A model generated the notes under the pieces. The model worked only from the letters and a program-made list of their open reading frames with translations, ran no database searches and was not told the DNA's origin. A program made the position numbers and the translations under genes. Shown here one piece after another: positions 9,314-16,761 of a stretch of DNA of 27,207 bases (its first letter is position 1; every line of letters starts with the position of its first letter). This DNA is from Candidatus Bipolaricaulota bacterium (GTDB lineage: Bacteria > Bipolaricaulota > Bipolaricaulia > UBA7950 > UBA9294): contig JAUWNS010000006.1 in the NCBI GenBank assembly GCA_030612485.1, positions 1 through 27,207 on the forward strand, written 5' to 3'.

Positions 9314-10461
9314 CTCACTACGACGTGATCATCATCGGGGCGGGGAGCGTCGGTGTACCGACGGCGATGGCCATGGCTCAGGCCGGGGTAAAGGTCCTCG
9401 TTCTCGATCGGTTCGCCAGTCAGGGTCAAGGATCGAACAAGGCTGCGATCGGAGGGATTCGCGCCACCCACTCCGATCCGGCGAAGATCCGCCTCTGCCT
9501 GCGGACACTGGAGGTTGTCTCCACCTGGGAGGAAACCCATGGGGATGATATCGAGTGGACGAAGGGCGGGTACACCTTCGTTGCCTATCGCACACATGAG
9601 GAAGAGACGCTGAAGGAACTCCTCAAGACACAACACCAGTACGGCCTGAACATCGATTGGTACGATAGAGATGATTTCTTGAAGATCGTCCCCGATCTGA
9701 ATTCAAACGGACTGCTCGGCGGGACCTTCTCCCCCGATGACGGGCATTGTTCGACGCTCCTCGTTGGGCACGCGATGTACGCAGCGGCCAAACAGGCAGG
9801 GGCGACGTTCCGCTACAACGAGCGCGTCACCGGGATCGTGGTCGAGAAAGGGCGCGTAAGAGGGGTCAAGACGGATCGAGGTGAGTACAGGACCGATGTG
9901 GTGCTGAACGCTGCCGGTCCGTGGGCAGGAGAGATCGGGAAGCTGGTTGGGCTCGATCATCCCGTGAACCCTGATTCGCACGAAGGGGGGATCACCGAGC
10001 CGGTCGCTCATTTCCTCGATCCGATGGGCGTCGACATCCGGCCGGCCCCGGGTTCGGCGAACTACTACTTCTACCAACTGGGGACCGGCCAGGTCGTCTT
10101 CTGCATCACGCCACAGCCATCCATCCCCGGGTTCGACCGCCGCGAGACGAGTGAATTCCTTCCCATGGTCTCCCGCCGTATGGTCGACCTCATGCCACGC
10201 CTTAAGAACATCCGCGTGCGCCGCACCTGGCGCGGCCTCTACCCGATGACCCCTGACGGCTCACCGCTGGTCGGTTGGTCGGAGGAGGTCCCTGGCTACC
10301 TGATGGCGATCGGGATGTGCGGCCAGGGATTCATGCTCGGCCTTGGCCTGGGAGAGCTCCTCGCCCGCATGGTGACCGATACCCTCACCGAAGAGGATCG
10401 CGAAACACTTGAGATCCTCTCGCCACAGAGGCAGTTCCAGGGTCAGGAAGCGCTGAAGTAA
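9310..10461 (+). CDS. DAO-family FAD-dependent amine/amino-acid oxidoreductase, beta-like subunit
   Basis: A 383-residue flavoprotein with an N-terminal FAD site DVIIIGAGSVGVPTA, the GGIRATHSDP region, AAGPWAGEIGKLVG in the middle and the C-terminal DGSPLVGW...GMCGQGFMLG block of the glycine oxidase/SoxB/HcnC/proline dehydrogenase beta family. Its ATG overlaps the stop of the 714-residue partner by 4 nt, as expected for the two subunits of one complex. It probably oxidises a secondary amine, such as proline, sarcosine or another N-substituted amino acid, and hands electrons to the Fe-S partner. Which substrate is used cannot be told from sequence. The gene ends TAA, and the repeat-rich zone starts right after it. 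Confidence 0.85.
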   Translation: MTHYDVIIIGAGSVGVPTAMAMAQAGVKVLVLDRFASQGQGSNKAAIGGIRATHSDPAKIRLCLRTLEVVSTWEETHGDDIEWTKGGYTFVAYRTHEEETLKELLKTQHQYGLNIDWYDRDDFLKIVPDLNSNGLLGGTFSPDDGHCSTLLVGHAMYAAAKQAGATFRYNERVTGIVVEKGRVRGVKTDRGEYRTDVVLNAAGPWAGEIGKLVGLDHPVNPDSHEGGITEPVAHFLDPMGVDIRPAPGSANYYFYQLGTGQVVFCITPQPSIPGFDRRETSEFLPMVSRRMVDLMPRLKNIRVRRTWRGLYPMTPDGSPLVGWSEEVPGYLMAIGMCGQGFMLGLGLGELLARMVTDTLTEEDRETLEILSPQRQFQGQEALK

Positions 10462-10526
10462 AGGAGTTCTTGCATAAACCTCTTCTTCGGACGGGTTGCG
10501 GAGCAAGGCCGGAGGTCGAAGGGAAT

Positions 10527-10761
10527 TCACCACGAAGAGCACGAAGGACACGAAGAATGGAATTCGACGAGCTGTCGAGCCTGTTGCGCAAACCTTTCCT
10601 ACTGCTCGCCTTCAAGCTTAACCCCTTGTTTTCAAGCATTTTACCGCAGAGGACGCTGAGGAATTGAGAGATCGGAAGATTGAATAATTGGGAGATTGGG
10701 AGGTTCAATCACTCAACCTTGCTCCTCCTCTCTGCGTGCTCCGCGTTCTTGGTGGTGAAAG
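10527..10761. repeat. Inverted-repeat mosaic (CACGAAG / GTGGTGAA family)
   Basis: The left arm TTCACCACGAAGAGCACGAA at 10529-10548 is answered by an imperfect reverse complement near 10738-10759 (CTCCGCGTTCTTGGTGGTGAA). A further block, ACCGCAGAGGACGCTGAGG (about 10643-10661), lies between them together with short repeats of GAAGATTG/GAGATTGG. Words of this kind are common dispersed intergenic repeats in many bacteria. There is no coding pattern. A second nested pair, GTTGCGCAAACCTTTCC near 10583 and GAAAGAGGTTTGAGCAAC near 10777, spans much of the same interval. Confidence 0.6.
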
Positions 10762-10784
10762 CTTCTGTTCAGAAGGGAAAGAGG

Positions 10785-10809
10785 TTTGAGCAACAGCCTG
10801 TTGGGCAAA
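10785..10809. repeat. 25-bp hairpin upstream of promoter copy A
   Basis: TTTGAGCAACAG, one base, then CTGTTGGGCAAA: twelve positions paired with two mismatched in the centre of the stem. It lies six bases before the TTCACA box of the broken promoter copy. It could be an operator, a transposon end or a terminator without a T-tract. Confidence 0.5.
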
Positions 10810-10815
10810 TCACCC

Positions 10816-10845
10816 TTCACACCGCGGGTAAGAATTCTGTACAAT
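10816..10845 (+). promoter_or_regulatory. Sigma70-like promoter, degenerate copy A
   Basis: TTCACA, 18 nt, TACAAT. Both hexamers match consensus at five of six positions, and both are unchanged between this copy and the copy at 13286-13315, although the spacer differs at three positions. It precedes the broken small ORF. Confidence 0.5.
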
Positions 10846-10878
10846 AGGAGAGCAAACGGGAGAGGGTGAGGAAATACG

Positions 10879-10952
10879 GTGAGCGAATAGGTGGCCTATG
10901 TATCGGACAGTAAGGACGGGACTGTGAGGGTAGGGGCGCAACAGGTTATTAC
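10879..10952 (+). pseudogene. Broken copy of the 56-residue small ORF
   Basis: This is the first 74 nt of the small gene found intact at 13349. The GTG start is followed by an amber codon at codon 4 (10888-10890), where the other copy has TGG. Similarity stops abruptly after 10952, so the copy is also truncated. Most silent differences fall in third codon positions, which suggests both copies were once translated. The 137-bp block 10816-10952 as a whole is a gapless match to 13286-13422 with about 20 differences. Confidence 0.65.
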
Positions 10953-11158
10953 AAATCTTTCGGAGACGGGATCCATTTCATGGTTATGTCGATGGTTCTG
11001 CGAAGCGTGGGTTTAGGTTGCAAGCACGGGTGGGAAGCTTGCTGGATTTGACTGAATAGATTCGCCTCTGTATGATTTCGTGTGCGAATAGGAATGTGAA
11101 TATGTGGCAATGGGAGCTAGGATTCGAGGAGCGCGAACAACAGTGATGCACAGAAGCA
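10953..11158. other. Non-coding stretch, nothing recognised
   Basis: Between the broken small ORF and the restriction-enzyme remnant. No open frame with family similarity, no hairpin with a T-tract and no clear promoter were seen. It is rich in T/A and G runs and probably decayed sequence. Confidence 0.4.
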
Positions 11159-11164
11159 GTGAAC

Positions 11165-11362
11165 ATGGATAATCGGTTCTTCGAACATCCTGTCCTTAAC
11201 TCTCCATACGAGGAGCCAAAACTTCACTGGGAACTTGATGCCGAAGGGCAGCCAACTCAGAATATCATCGAGTCGCGACGGCGTGCGTCGTTCATAACGC
11301 CAATACCCAAGCCACGCAAGCGGAAGGGCGAAACGGCCACCCAGAAGGAATTCGTCTGTTGA
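11165..11362 (+). pseudogene. N-terminal remnant of a BPTD_3080-type (type III Res-like) restriction enzyme
   Basis: Only 65 residues remain. The start, NRFFEHPVLNSPYE, then HWELDAEGQPTQNI, then SRRRASFITPIPKPRKRKG, is the characteristic N-terminus of the large helicase-type restriction proteins annotated as BPTD_3080 family, which run to roughly 900-1000 residues. All helicase motifs are missing: the frame ends with TGA and the downstream 209 bp do not resume the family. It is therefore a deletion remnant of an earlier restriction system at this locus, not a functional enzyme. ATG at 11165 fits the family start; a GTG two codons upstream is possible. Confidence 0.7.
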
Positions 11363-11904
11363 GAATCTGCGGGAATGTCACGAATGCTGAATAGCAGAAG
11401 GAATTCTCTGTTGCCAAGAGGATTACTTCACTCGACTTGAGCGGTTTGGTTGCGCCAGAACTCGTCAAGAAGGTCGGGACAACCGCCAAAGGGGCTTAAC
11501 TATCTCTTGATGAAGGGGTGCCAAAGGGGCAAAAGAGACCATGATGATCCACGAAAGAAGGCGCCAAGGCGATGCGCATGCGTTTGATGAATAGCAAGCT
11601 TCCCATCAACCTTGAGGATCTCCTGCGCCGACGCACGGTTGAGGGTGAGCGCATTGAGTACAAGACAGGCTGGAATCCCGATGCTATCATGCGAACTGTC
11701 TGTGCGTTTGCCAACGACTTTGAGAACCTCGGGGGTGGCTACATCGTCATCGGCCAGGATTGCGACGATACCGGGCAGCCGATCTTTCCCCCACTGGGAT
11801 TGCGCGACAATCAGATGGACAAGATTCAGCGAGAACTTCTTTCCTACTGCAACCTGATCCAGCCGCCATACTTCCCCATCCTCAGTATTGAGCGAAATCA
11901 ACAA

Positions 11905-11970
11905 CCCCGCCGCAAGCGGACGGGGTATGAATGGGTCGAAAAGCTCTATTTCTTATCGCGGCAAGCCGCG
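11905..11970. repeat. Pair of REP-like hairpins inserted in the AlbA_2 gene
   Basis: Hairpin 1 at 11905-11925 pairs CCCCG-CCGC with GCGG-A-CGGGG around AA. Hairpin 2 at 11957-11970 is a perfect CGCGGC-AA-GCCGCG. Both are followed by GGGG(T/A)ATG, so they look like two similarly oriented REP units about 49 bp apart. The encoded residues here do not match the protein family, and the frame changes across the element, which supports insertion. Exact borders are uncertain; about 92 bp (11893-11984) would account for the shift. Confidence 0.65.
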
Positions 11971-13006
11971 GGGAATGCACCCACAAGGGATTCAAAGGGC
12001 GGAACCTCATCGTGCTGTGGGCACCTGGCGGGCAGACTCGGCCATATAAGGTGCCGCGTGCTGTAACCGCAAAGAACAAAGAGTACCGCTATTACATTCG
12101 GCGCTACTCAACCACGATCGAGGCACGAGGAGACGATGAACGGGAGTTGATCAGTCTTGCAGCGACTGTTCCCTTCGATGATCGGTTCAATCAGTTTGCG
12201 TCCGTAGAGGACCTGTCACCCCGCTTGATGGCCGAGTTCCTGCGCGAAGTAGAGAGCGATCTTGCAGATGAAGCAGACAGTCTCTCGATTGAAGCACTGG
12301 GACAGCAGATGAATGTCGCGGGCGGACCCTCGGAAGCTGCGCTACCGAAGAATGTCGGTTTGCTCTTCTTCAACGAAGAGCCGTACCGATTCTTCCCGGC
12401 AACGCAGATCGACGTGGTGTGGTTTCCGGAGGGTCCAGGTGGCGATCGCTTTGACGAGAAGAGCTTCAAAGGTCCGCTTGCTCGGATCACGCGGGAATCG
12501 CTCGCCTACATTCAACGCAACTACCTGCGGGAAACAGTAGTCAAGCATCCGGATAGAGCCGAAGCCGAGCGGTTCTGGAACTTCCCCTATCCTGCCATTG
12601 AAGAGGCCGTGGTCAACGCCGTTTACCATCGGTCCTACGAAGAGCGGGAACCGATCGAAGTACGCATCACTCCGGATGATCTTGTGGTGTTGAGCTTCCC
12701 TGGGCCGGATCGATCCATCAGGATGGAGGATCTACGGGTTGGCAAGGCCGTCACCCGTCGCTACCGTAATCGCCGAATCGGGGAGTTCCTCAAGGAGCTG
12801 GACCTCACCGAAGGACGTTCAACCGGCATTCCCAAGGTATTGAGAGTGATGGCAGAAAACGGCTCGCCCGCGCCTGAGTTTGAGACCGATGACGACCGCA
12901 CCTATTTCTTGATCCGCCTGCCCGTTCATGCAGGAGCACCCCCCCAAGTTGGCACTAAGTTGGCACTAAGTCGGGACCAAGTCGCAGGTGAAGTCCCGGA
13001 TGAAGT

Positions 13007-13050
13007 TACCCCGGAAGTACCCCGGAAGTACCACGGAAGTACCACGGAAG
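13007..13050 (+). repeat. Four tandem 11-bp repeats
   Basis: TACCCCGGAAG twice, then TACCACGGAAG twice, inside the 3' part of the AlbA_2 gene where relatives have EVTPEV-type repeats. A unit of 11 bp is not a multiple of three, so gain or loss of one copy changes frame. Three units (33 bp) restore the frame, and the present state reads through. Confidence 0.85.
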
Positions 13051-13285
13051 TTCGACTACTGAAGGTTCTCTCTGGAGAAATGACCAGACAGCAGTTACAA
13101 GTAGCTCTCAAACTGAAGAATGATGAGCACTTTCGTAGGAGCTACTTGTTGCCGGCGCTGAAAGCGGGCCTTATCGAGATGACCATCCCGGACAAACCAC
13201 GAAGCAGTAAGCAGAAATACCGGCTAACTGAGAAGGGCGGCAAGGCGATTCAAAACTCAAGATTAACTGTCAGTATCGATCCGGG

Positions 13286-13315
13286 TTCACACCTCGGGTG
13301 AGAATCCTGTACAAT
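13286..13315 (+). promoter_or_regulatory. Sigma70-like promoter of the defence operon
   Basis: TTCACA at 13286-13291, an 18-nt spacer and TACAAT at 13310-13315; predicted start of transcription near 13322, leaving a leader of about 27 nt before GTG 13349. It overlaps the last codons of the AlbA_2 gene. Conservation of both hexamers in the duplicate at 10816 supports function. No other convincing promoter was seen up to 24284. Confidence 0.6.
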
Positions 13316-13348
13316 AGGCGTGCAAATGGGAGAGGATGAGGAAATACG

Positions 13349-13519
13349 GTGAGTGAATGGGCAGCCTATGTATCGGACAGAAAGGATGGGGTTGTGAGGG
13401 TGGGAGCAGAACAGGTCATTACCAGAGAGGTTGAGGCTTCGGAGCGAAACGTTCGCCGGAGGACATGTTTTGATGTTGCAGTGGAAGACCTGACCCTGCG
13501 CTTTCCCAGAGGGAATTGA
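13349..13519 (+). CDS. Small 56-residue protein, first gene of the defence operon
   Basis: A GTG start with GAGGA 6-7 nt upstream; an in-frame stop at 13337-13339 excludes a longer form. The protein begins (M)SEWAAYVSDRKDGVVRVG, is rich in charged residues, has RNVRRRT in the middle, and ends LTLRFPRGN. No signal peptide, membrane segment or known family was recognised. Its stop overlaps the helicase ATG (TGATG), so the helicase is probably translated by coupling to it. The partial copy at 10879 differs mainly at third codon positions, which indicates past selection on the protein. It could be a regulator of the operon, an antitoxin-like inhibitor or a subunit of the restriction complex; the sequence does not decide. 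Confidence 0.65.
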   Translation: MSEWAAYVSDRKDGVVRVGAEQVITREVEASERNVRRRTCFDVAVEDLTLRFPRGN

Positions 13520-16500
13520 TGAGCACTGATACTACCTTCTTCACGAATGAGCCCGACGCAACGTTACTTGATCGGTTCAAGAAGACGCTTCAAACCACGC
13601 AGCACTTCGACGTGTTGGTAGGCTACTTCCGCACAAGCGGGTTCCATCGCTTATATGAAGCCCTGGAAGGAATCGAGAAGATCAGAGTTCTGGTCGGTTT
13701 GAGCGTTGATCACGCAACATACGAGATCCTTGAGACAGCACAATCGGGTAAGCTTGATTTTGAATCGCATAGCAACACTAAGCGCTTCTTCTCCCGACGC
13801 ACAATAGTCGAGATGGATGATTCCGAGGATTCCTATGACGTCGAAGTTGGGATCAAGAAGTTTCTGGAGTTCCTGACCGCCGATTGCAGAAATGCCGAAG
13901 AGGACATTGCTAGCGGAGGGAACGGGAAGAAGCTTGAACTACGTGTCTACCCGAGCGAGAAGATCCACGCCAAGGTCTACATTAGCCAGTATCACCAGGA
14001 GGATCGGGACTTTGGAAGCGTCATCACCGGCTCCAGCAACTTCTCGGAGAGCGGACTCATCGCCAACCGGGAATTCAATGTCGAGCTCAAGAATCGTGCG
14101 GATGTCGAGTTTGCCCTGAATCAGTTCGAGAACCTGTGGAAAGATGCAGTTGATGTCTCCCAAGAATACGTCGATACGATCCACCGGGAGACGTGGCTGA
14201 GAGAGGATATCTTACCCTACCACCTCTACCTGAAGATGCTCTACGAGTACTTGAAAGAAGACATCAATGTCGATCAAGAGATCGAGTTCGACCTGCCCGG
14301 TGGATACTTAAACTTGGAATATCAGAGGCACGCCGTCGTGTCCACCAAGAAGATCCTCGAAGCCTACAACGGCGTCTTCCTGGCTGACGTAGTCGGTCTC
14401 GGCAAAACCTACATTGCTGCCCTTCTGGCACGACAGTTGCCAGGGAGAAAGCTTGTCATCTGCCCTCCAGTGCTACAAGACTACTGGTATGAGACGTTCT
14501 CTGAGTTCAAGGTGACGCGGTTCAAAGTGGAGTCCATCGGCAAACTGGATCATATTCTGCAAAATGGGGCAGAGAAGTTTGACTATGTATTCATCGACGA
14601 GGCGCACCGATTCCGGAACGAATACACGCAAGGCTTTGAGAAGATTCACGAGATATGCTTCGGCAAGAAGGTCATCCTCGTTTCCGCCACACCGCTCAAC
14701 AACACACTTGATGACATCTACAGCCAGCTCAAGCTCTTCCAGATCCCGAGAAGATCGACCATTCCCGGTGTTCCTGATCTTGATCGGTTCTTCAAGCGGC
14801 TGCGCGATCAACTGAACCAGTACCGCAAGTCCGATCCCGAGTACGCAATTCTCATCAAGGAAGGGGCGAAGGAAATCCGCGAGAAGGTGCTGAAGTACGT
14901 GATGGTTCGCCGTACGCGGACGGAGATCAAGAACTACTTCAACAAGGACATCGAACAGCGTGGCCTATCCTTCCCAACGATGGGCGACCCTAATCGCATC
15001 GTCTACCGATTTCCAGAGGATATCGATTCTACGTTCAGTCAAACCATAGATCTCCTCAAGCAATTCCAGTACTCCCGTTACACGCCACTTCTCTACCTTA
15101 AGCACGATATATCGCCTCTCGAACAGCAGAGCCAGAGGAACATAGGCGGATTCATGAAGGGGATCCTGGTGAAGCGATTGGAGAGCAGTTTCTACGCCTT
15201 CCGCCGTACTCTGAACAGATTCATCATTTCCTACGAGCTATTCATCGAGATGCTCGATAAAGGGACAGTCCTCATTGGCAAGAAGATCAACGTGTACGAT
15301 CTACTGGACGAGGACAACGCGGAGAAGATCCTGGAACTCGTCGAAAAAGGCGATCTGAAGAAGTACCTTGCCGAAGAATTCAGACCGGAACTCGTTGAAG
15401 TCTTGGCAGCAGATCTGCAACTCCTCAGAGAGATTCGTGCGTTGTGGGTCAAGATCGATTCCGATCCCAAGCTTGAGACGTTCATGACGGAACTGCAGGC
15501 AAATCCTTCATTAAAGGACAAGCATCTTGTCATCTTCACCGAGTCCAAGGAGACGGGTGAGTATCTATTTGGAGAGATCAATCGGCACTTTCCCAATGAG
15601 GCGCTCTTCTATTCGAGCCAAGGCGGCAGATATGCCGAGGGAGAGAAGAGCGTTCCCGTGGCCCGTAGGCTCATCAAGGAAAGCTTCGATCCCAATTATC
15701 ACAGCCAAAACGACAAGATTAGAATCCTGATCAGTACGGATGTCCTGGCAGAAGGGATCAACCTGCATCGATCGAACACCGTCATCAACTACGACCTACC
15801 TTGGAACCCCACCAAGGTCTTACAGAGAGTAGGGCGCGTCAATCGAGTAGGGACAGTACACCAGGAAATCCAGGTGTTCAATTTCTTCCCCACCGATCAG
15901 TCCGAGCAGGAGATCGGGCTGGAAGCAAACATCAAAGCGAAAATCCAGGCCTTTCATGATACGTTGGGGGAAGACGCCAAGTACCTCACTGAAGAAGAGG
16001 TTGTGTCCACCCACGAGCTGTTCGGCGATACCCTGTACAAGCGGCTTACCAGCAAGGAAACCTACGAAGGGGAAGAGGAACAAGAGCCCCAATCGGAACT
16101 GAAATACCTGAACTTCATCCGGGAAATCCGCGATAACGAACCGGATCTGTTTGAGAAGGTGAAGCGGCTTCCTAAGAAAGCCCGTTCTGCAATGGTGCTG
16201 GAGGGAAATGCAGAACAACTGATCACCTTCTTCCGCAAGGGGAAGTTGAAGAAGTTTTTCATCGCTGATGAGAAAGGTTCGTTTGAGCTTCCGTTCCTGC
16301 AAGCGGTGAATCTCTTCGAATGTGCCAGCGGAACTCCTCGCAGCAAGATTTCGAGCACTTATTATTCCATGTTGGACAGGAACAAAGCTCAGTTCAACCT
16401 CATCATGTCCGGAGAGGAATCAGAAGCAGCGCCTGCACGGAGTAGCCGCTCCAGCGAAGGGTATGTGATCAGGAGATTGAAGGCAAAGGAATTCCGCTAC

Positions 16501-16761
16501 TATCAGGGCTTCACCGATGAAGACGAGGACTACATCCGCTTGGTGCTCACTGCCTACGAGGACGGCATCATCCCTGCGAACACCACCAAGCGGATCAAGA
16601 AGGCGATCGAGCGCGAGCCTAATCCACTGAAGGTATTGGGTATCCTGAAGAAGAACATCCCGGAGAATCTATTAGGAATGCAACAGACTGGTCAACCGAG
16701 TGAGCGAACAAGACGAGAGGTCATCCTATCTGAGTTCTTAACCGGTGGAGGAAGCGAGTAA
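13519..16761 (+). CDS. PLD-nuclease / SNF2-type helicase fusion
   Basis: A 1080-residue protein. The N-terminal 230 residues form a phospholipase D-like nuclease domain with one HKD-type site: H150 and K152 in KIHAKVYIS, followed by GSSNFSESG near 172. A superfamily 2 helicase follows: ADVVGLGKT near 288-296 (Walker A), DEAH at 360-363, SATPLNN near 390, and in the second RecA lobe TDVLAEGINLH and QRVGRVNRVG near 768. A single HKD site suggests dimerisation, as known for bacterial PLD nucleases. The ATG at 13519 overlaps the small ORF, and the TAA overlaps the methyltransferase ATG (TAATG). By context it is the motor and cleavage subunit of a restriction-like system. DISARM DrmD and BREX helicases are relatives by function, but neither normally carries an N-terminal PLD and their partner genes are absent. 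Confidence 0.88.
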   Translation: MSTDTTFFTNEPDATLLDRFKKTLQTTQHFDVLVGYFRTSGFHRLYEALEGIEKIRVLVGLSVDHATYEILETAQSGKLDFESHSNTKRFFSRRTIVEMDDSEDSYDVEVGIKKFLEFLTADCRNAEEDIASGGNGKKLELRVYPSEKIHAKVYISQYHQEDRDFGSVITGSSNFSESGLIANREFNVELKNRADVEFALNQFENLWKDAVDVSQEYVDTIHRETWLREDILPYHLYLKMLYEYLKEDINVDQEIEFDLPGGYLNLEYQRHAVVSTKKILEAYNGVFLADVVGLGKTYIAALLARQLPGRKLVICPPVLQDYWYETFSEFKVTRFKVESIGKLDHILQNGAEKFDYVFIDEAHRFRNEYTQGFEKIHEICFGKKVILVSATPLNNTLDDIYSQLKLFQIPRRSTIPGVPDLDRFFKRLRDQLNQYRKSDPEYAILIKEGAKEIREKVLKYVMVRRTRTEIKNYFNKDIEQRGLSFPTMGDPNRIVYRFPEDIDSTFSQTIDLLKQFQYSRYTPLLYLKHDISPLEQQSQRNIGGFMKGILVKRLESSFYAFRRTLNRFIISYELFIEMLDKGTVLIGKKINVYDLLDEDNAEKILELVEKGDLKKYLAEEFRPELVEVLAADLQLLREIRALWVKIDSDPKLETFMTELQANPSLKDKHLVIFTESKETGEYLFGEINRHFPNEALFYSSQGGRYAEGEKSVPVARRLIKESFDPNYHSQNDKIRILISTDVLAEGINLHRSNTVINYDLPWNPTKVLQRVGRVNRVGTVHQEIQVFNFFPTDQSEQEIGLEANIKAKIQAFHDTLGEDAKYLTEEEVVSTHELFGDTLYKRLTSKETYEGEEEQEPQSELKYLNFIREIRDNEPDLFEKVKRLPKKARSAMVLEGNAEQLITFFRKGKLKKFFIADEKGSFELPFLQAVNLFECASGTPRSKISSTYYSMLDRNKAQFNLIMSGEESEAAPARSSRSSEGYVIRRLKAKEFRYYQGFTDEDEDYIRLVLTAYEDGIIPANTTKRIKKAIEREPNPLKVLGILKKNIPENLLGMQQTGQPSERTRREVILSEFLTGGGSE

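Larger units (their letters stand above)
11572..13301 (+). pseudogene. AlbA_2 / HATPase_c_4 ATP-binding regulator, split by a REP-like insertion and frameshift
   Basis: The first part (11572 to about 11892) carries the AlbA_2 (schlafen-like) domain: INLEDLLRRRTVEGERIEYK, then GGGYIVIGQDCDDTGQP, QIDKIQREL-like spacing and PPYFPILSIE. The second part resumes in another frame at about 11985 with GFKGRNLIVLWAPGGQTRP, then RRYSTTIEA, EEAVVNAVYHRSYE and the HATPase_c_4 region GRSTGIPKVLRVMAENG, and ends with a winged-helix-like region after 13050. The two parts join exactly where two REP-like hairpins (11905-11970) sit; relatives have only a few residues there. The shift is two bases modulo three. 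As written the gene makes two pieces. Such proteins are frequent in defence islands as presumed regulators or effectors. Its last codons overlap the promoter of the downstream operon. Confidence 0.8.

Noticed and set aside
10470..10667. 65-codon frame after the flavoprotein gene
   Set aside because: Runs through the inverted-repeat mosaic; composition reflects the repeats.
11905..11970. CRISPR repeat pair
   Set aside because: Only two units, different sequences, strong palindromes and no regular spacers; REP-like is the better reading.
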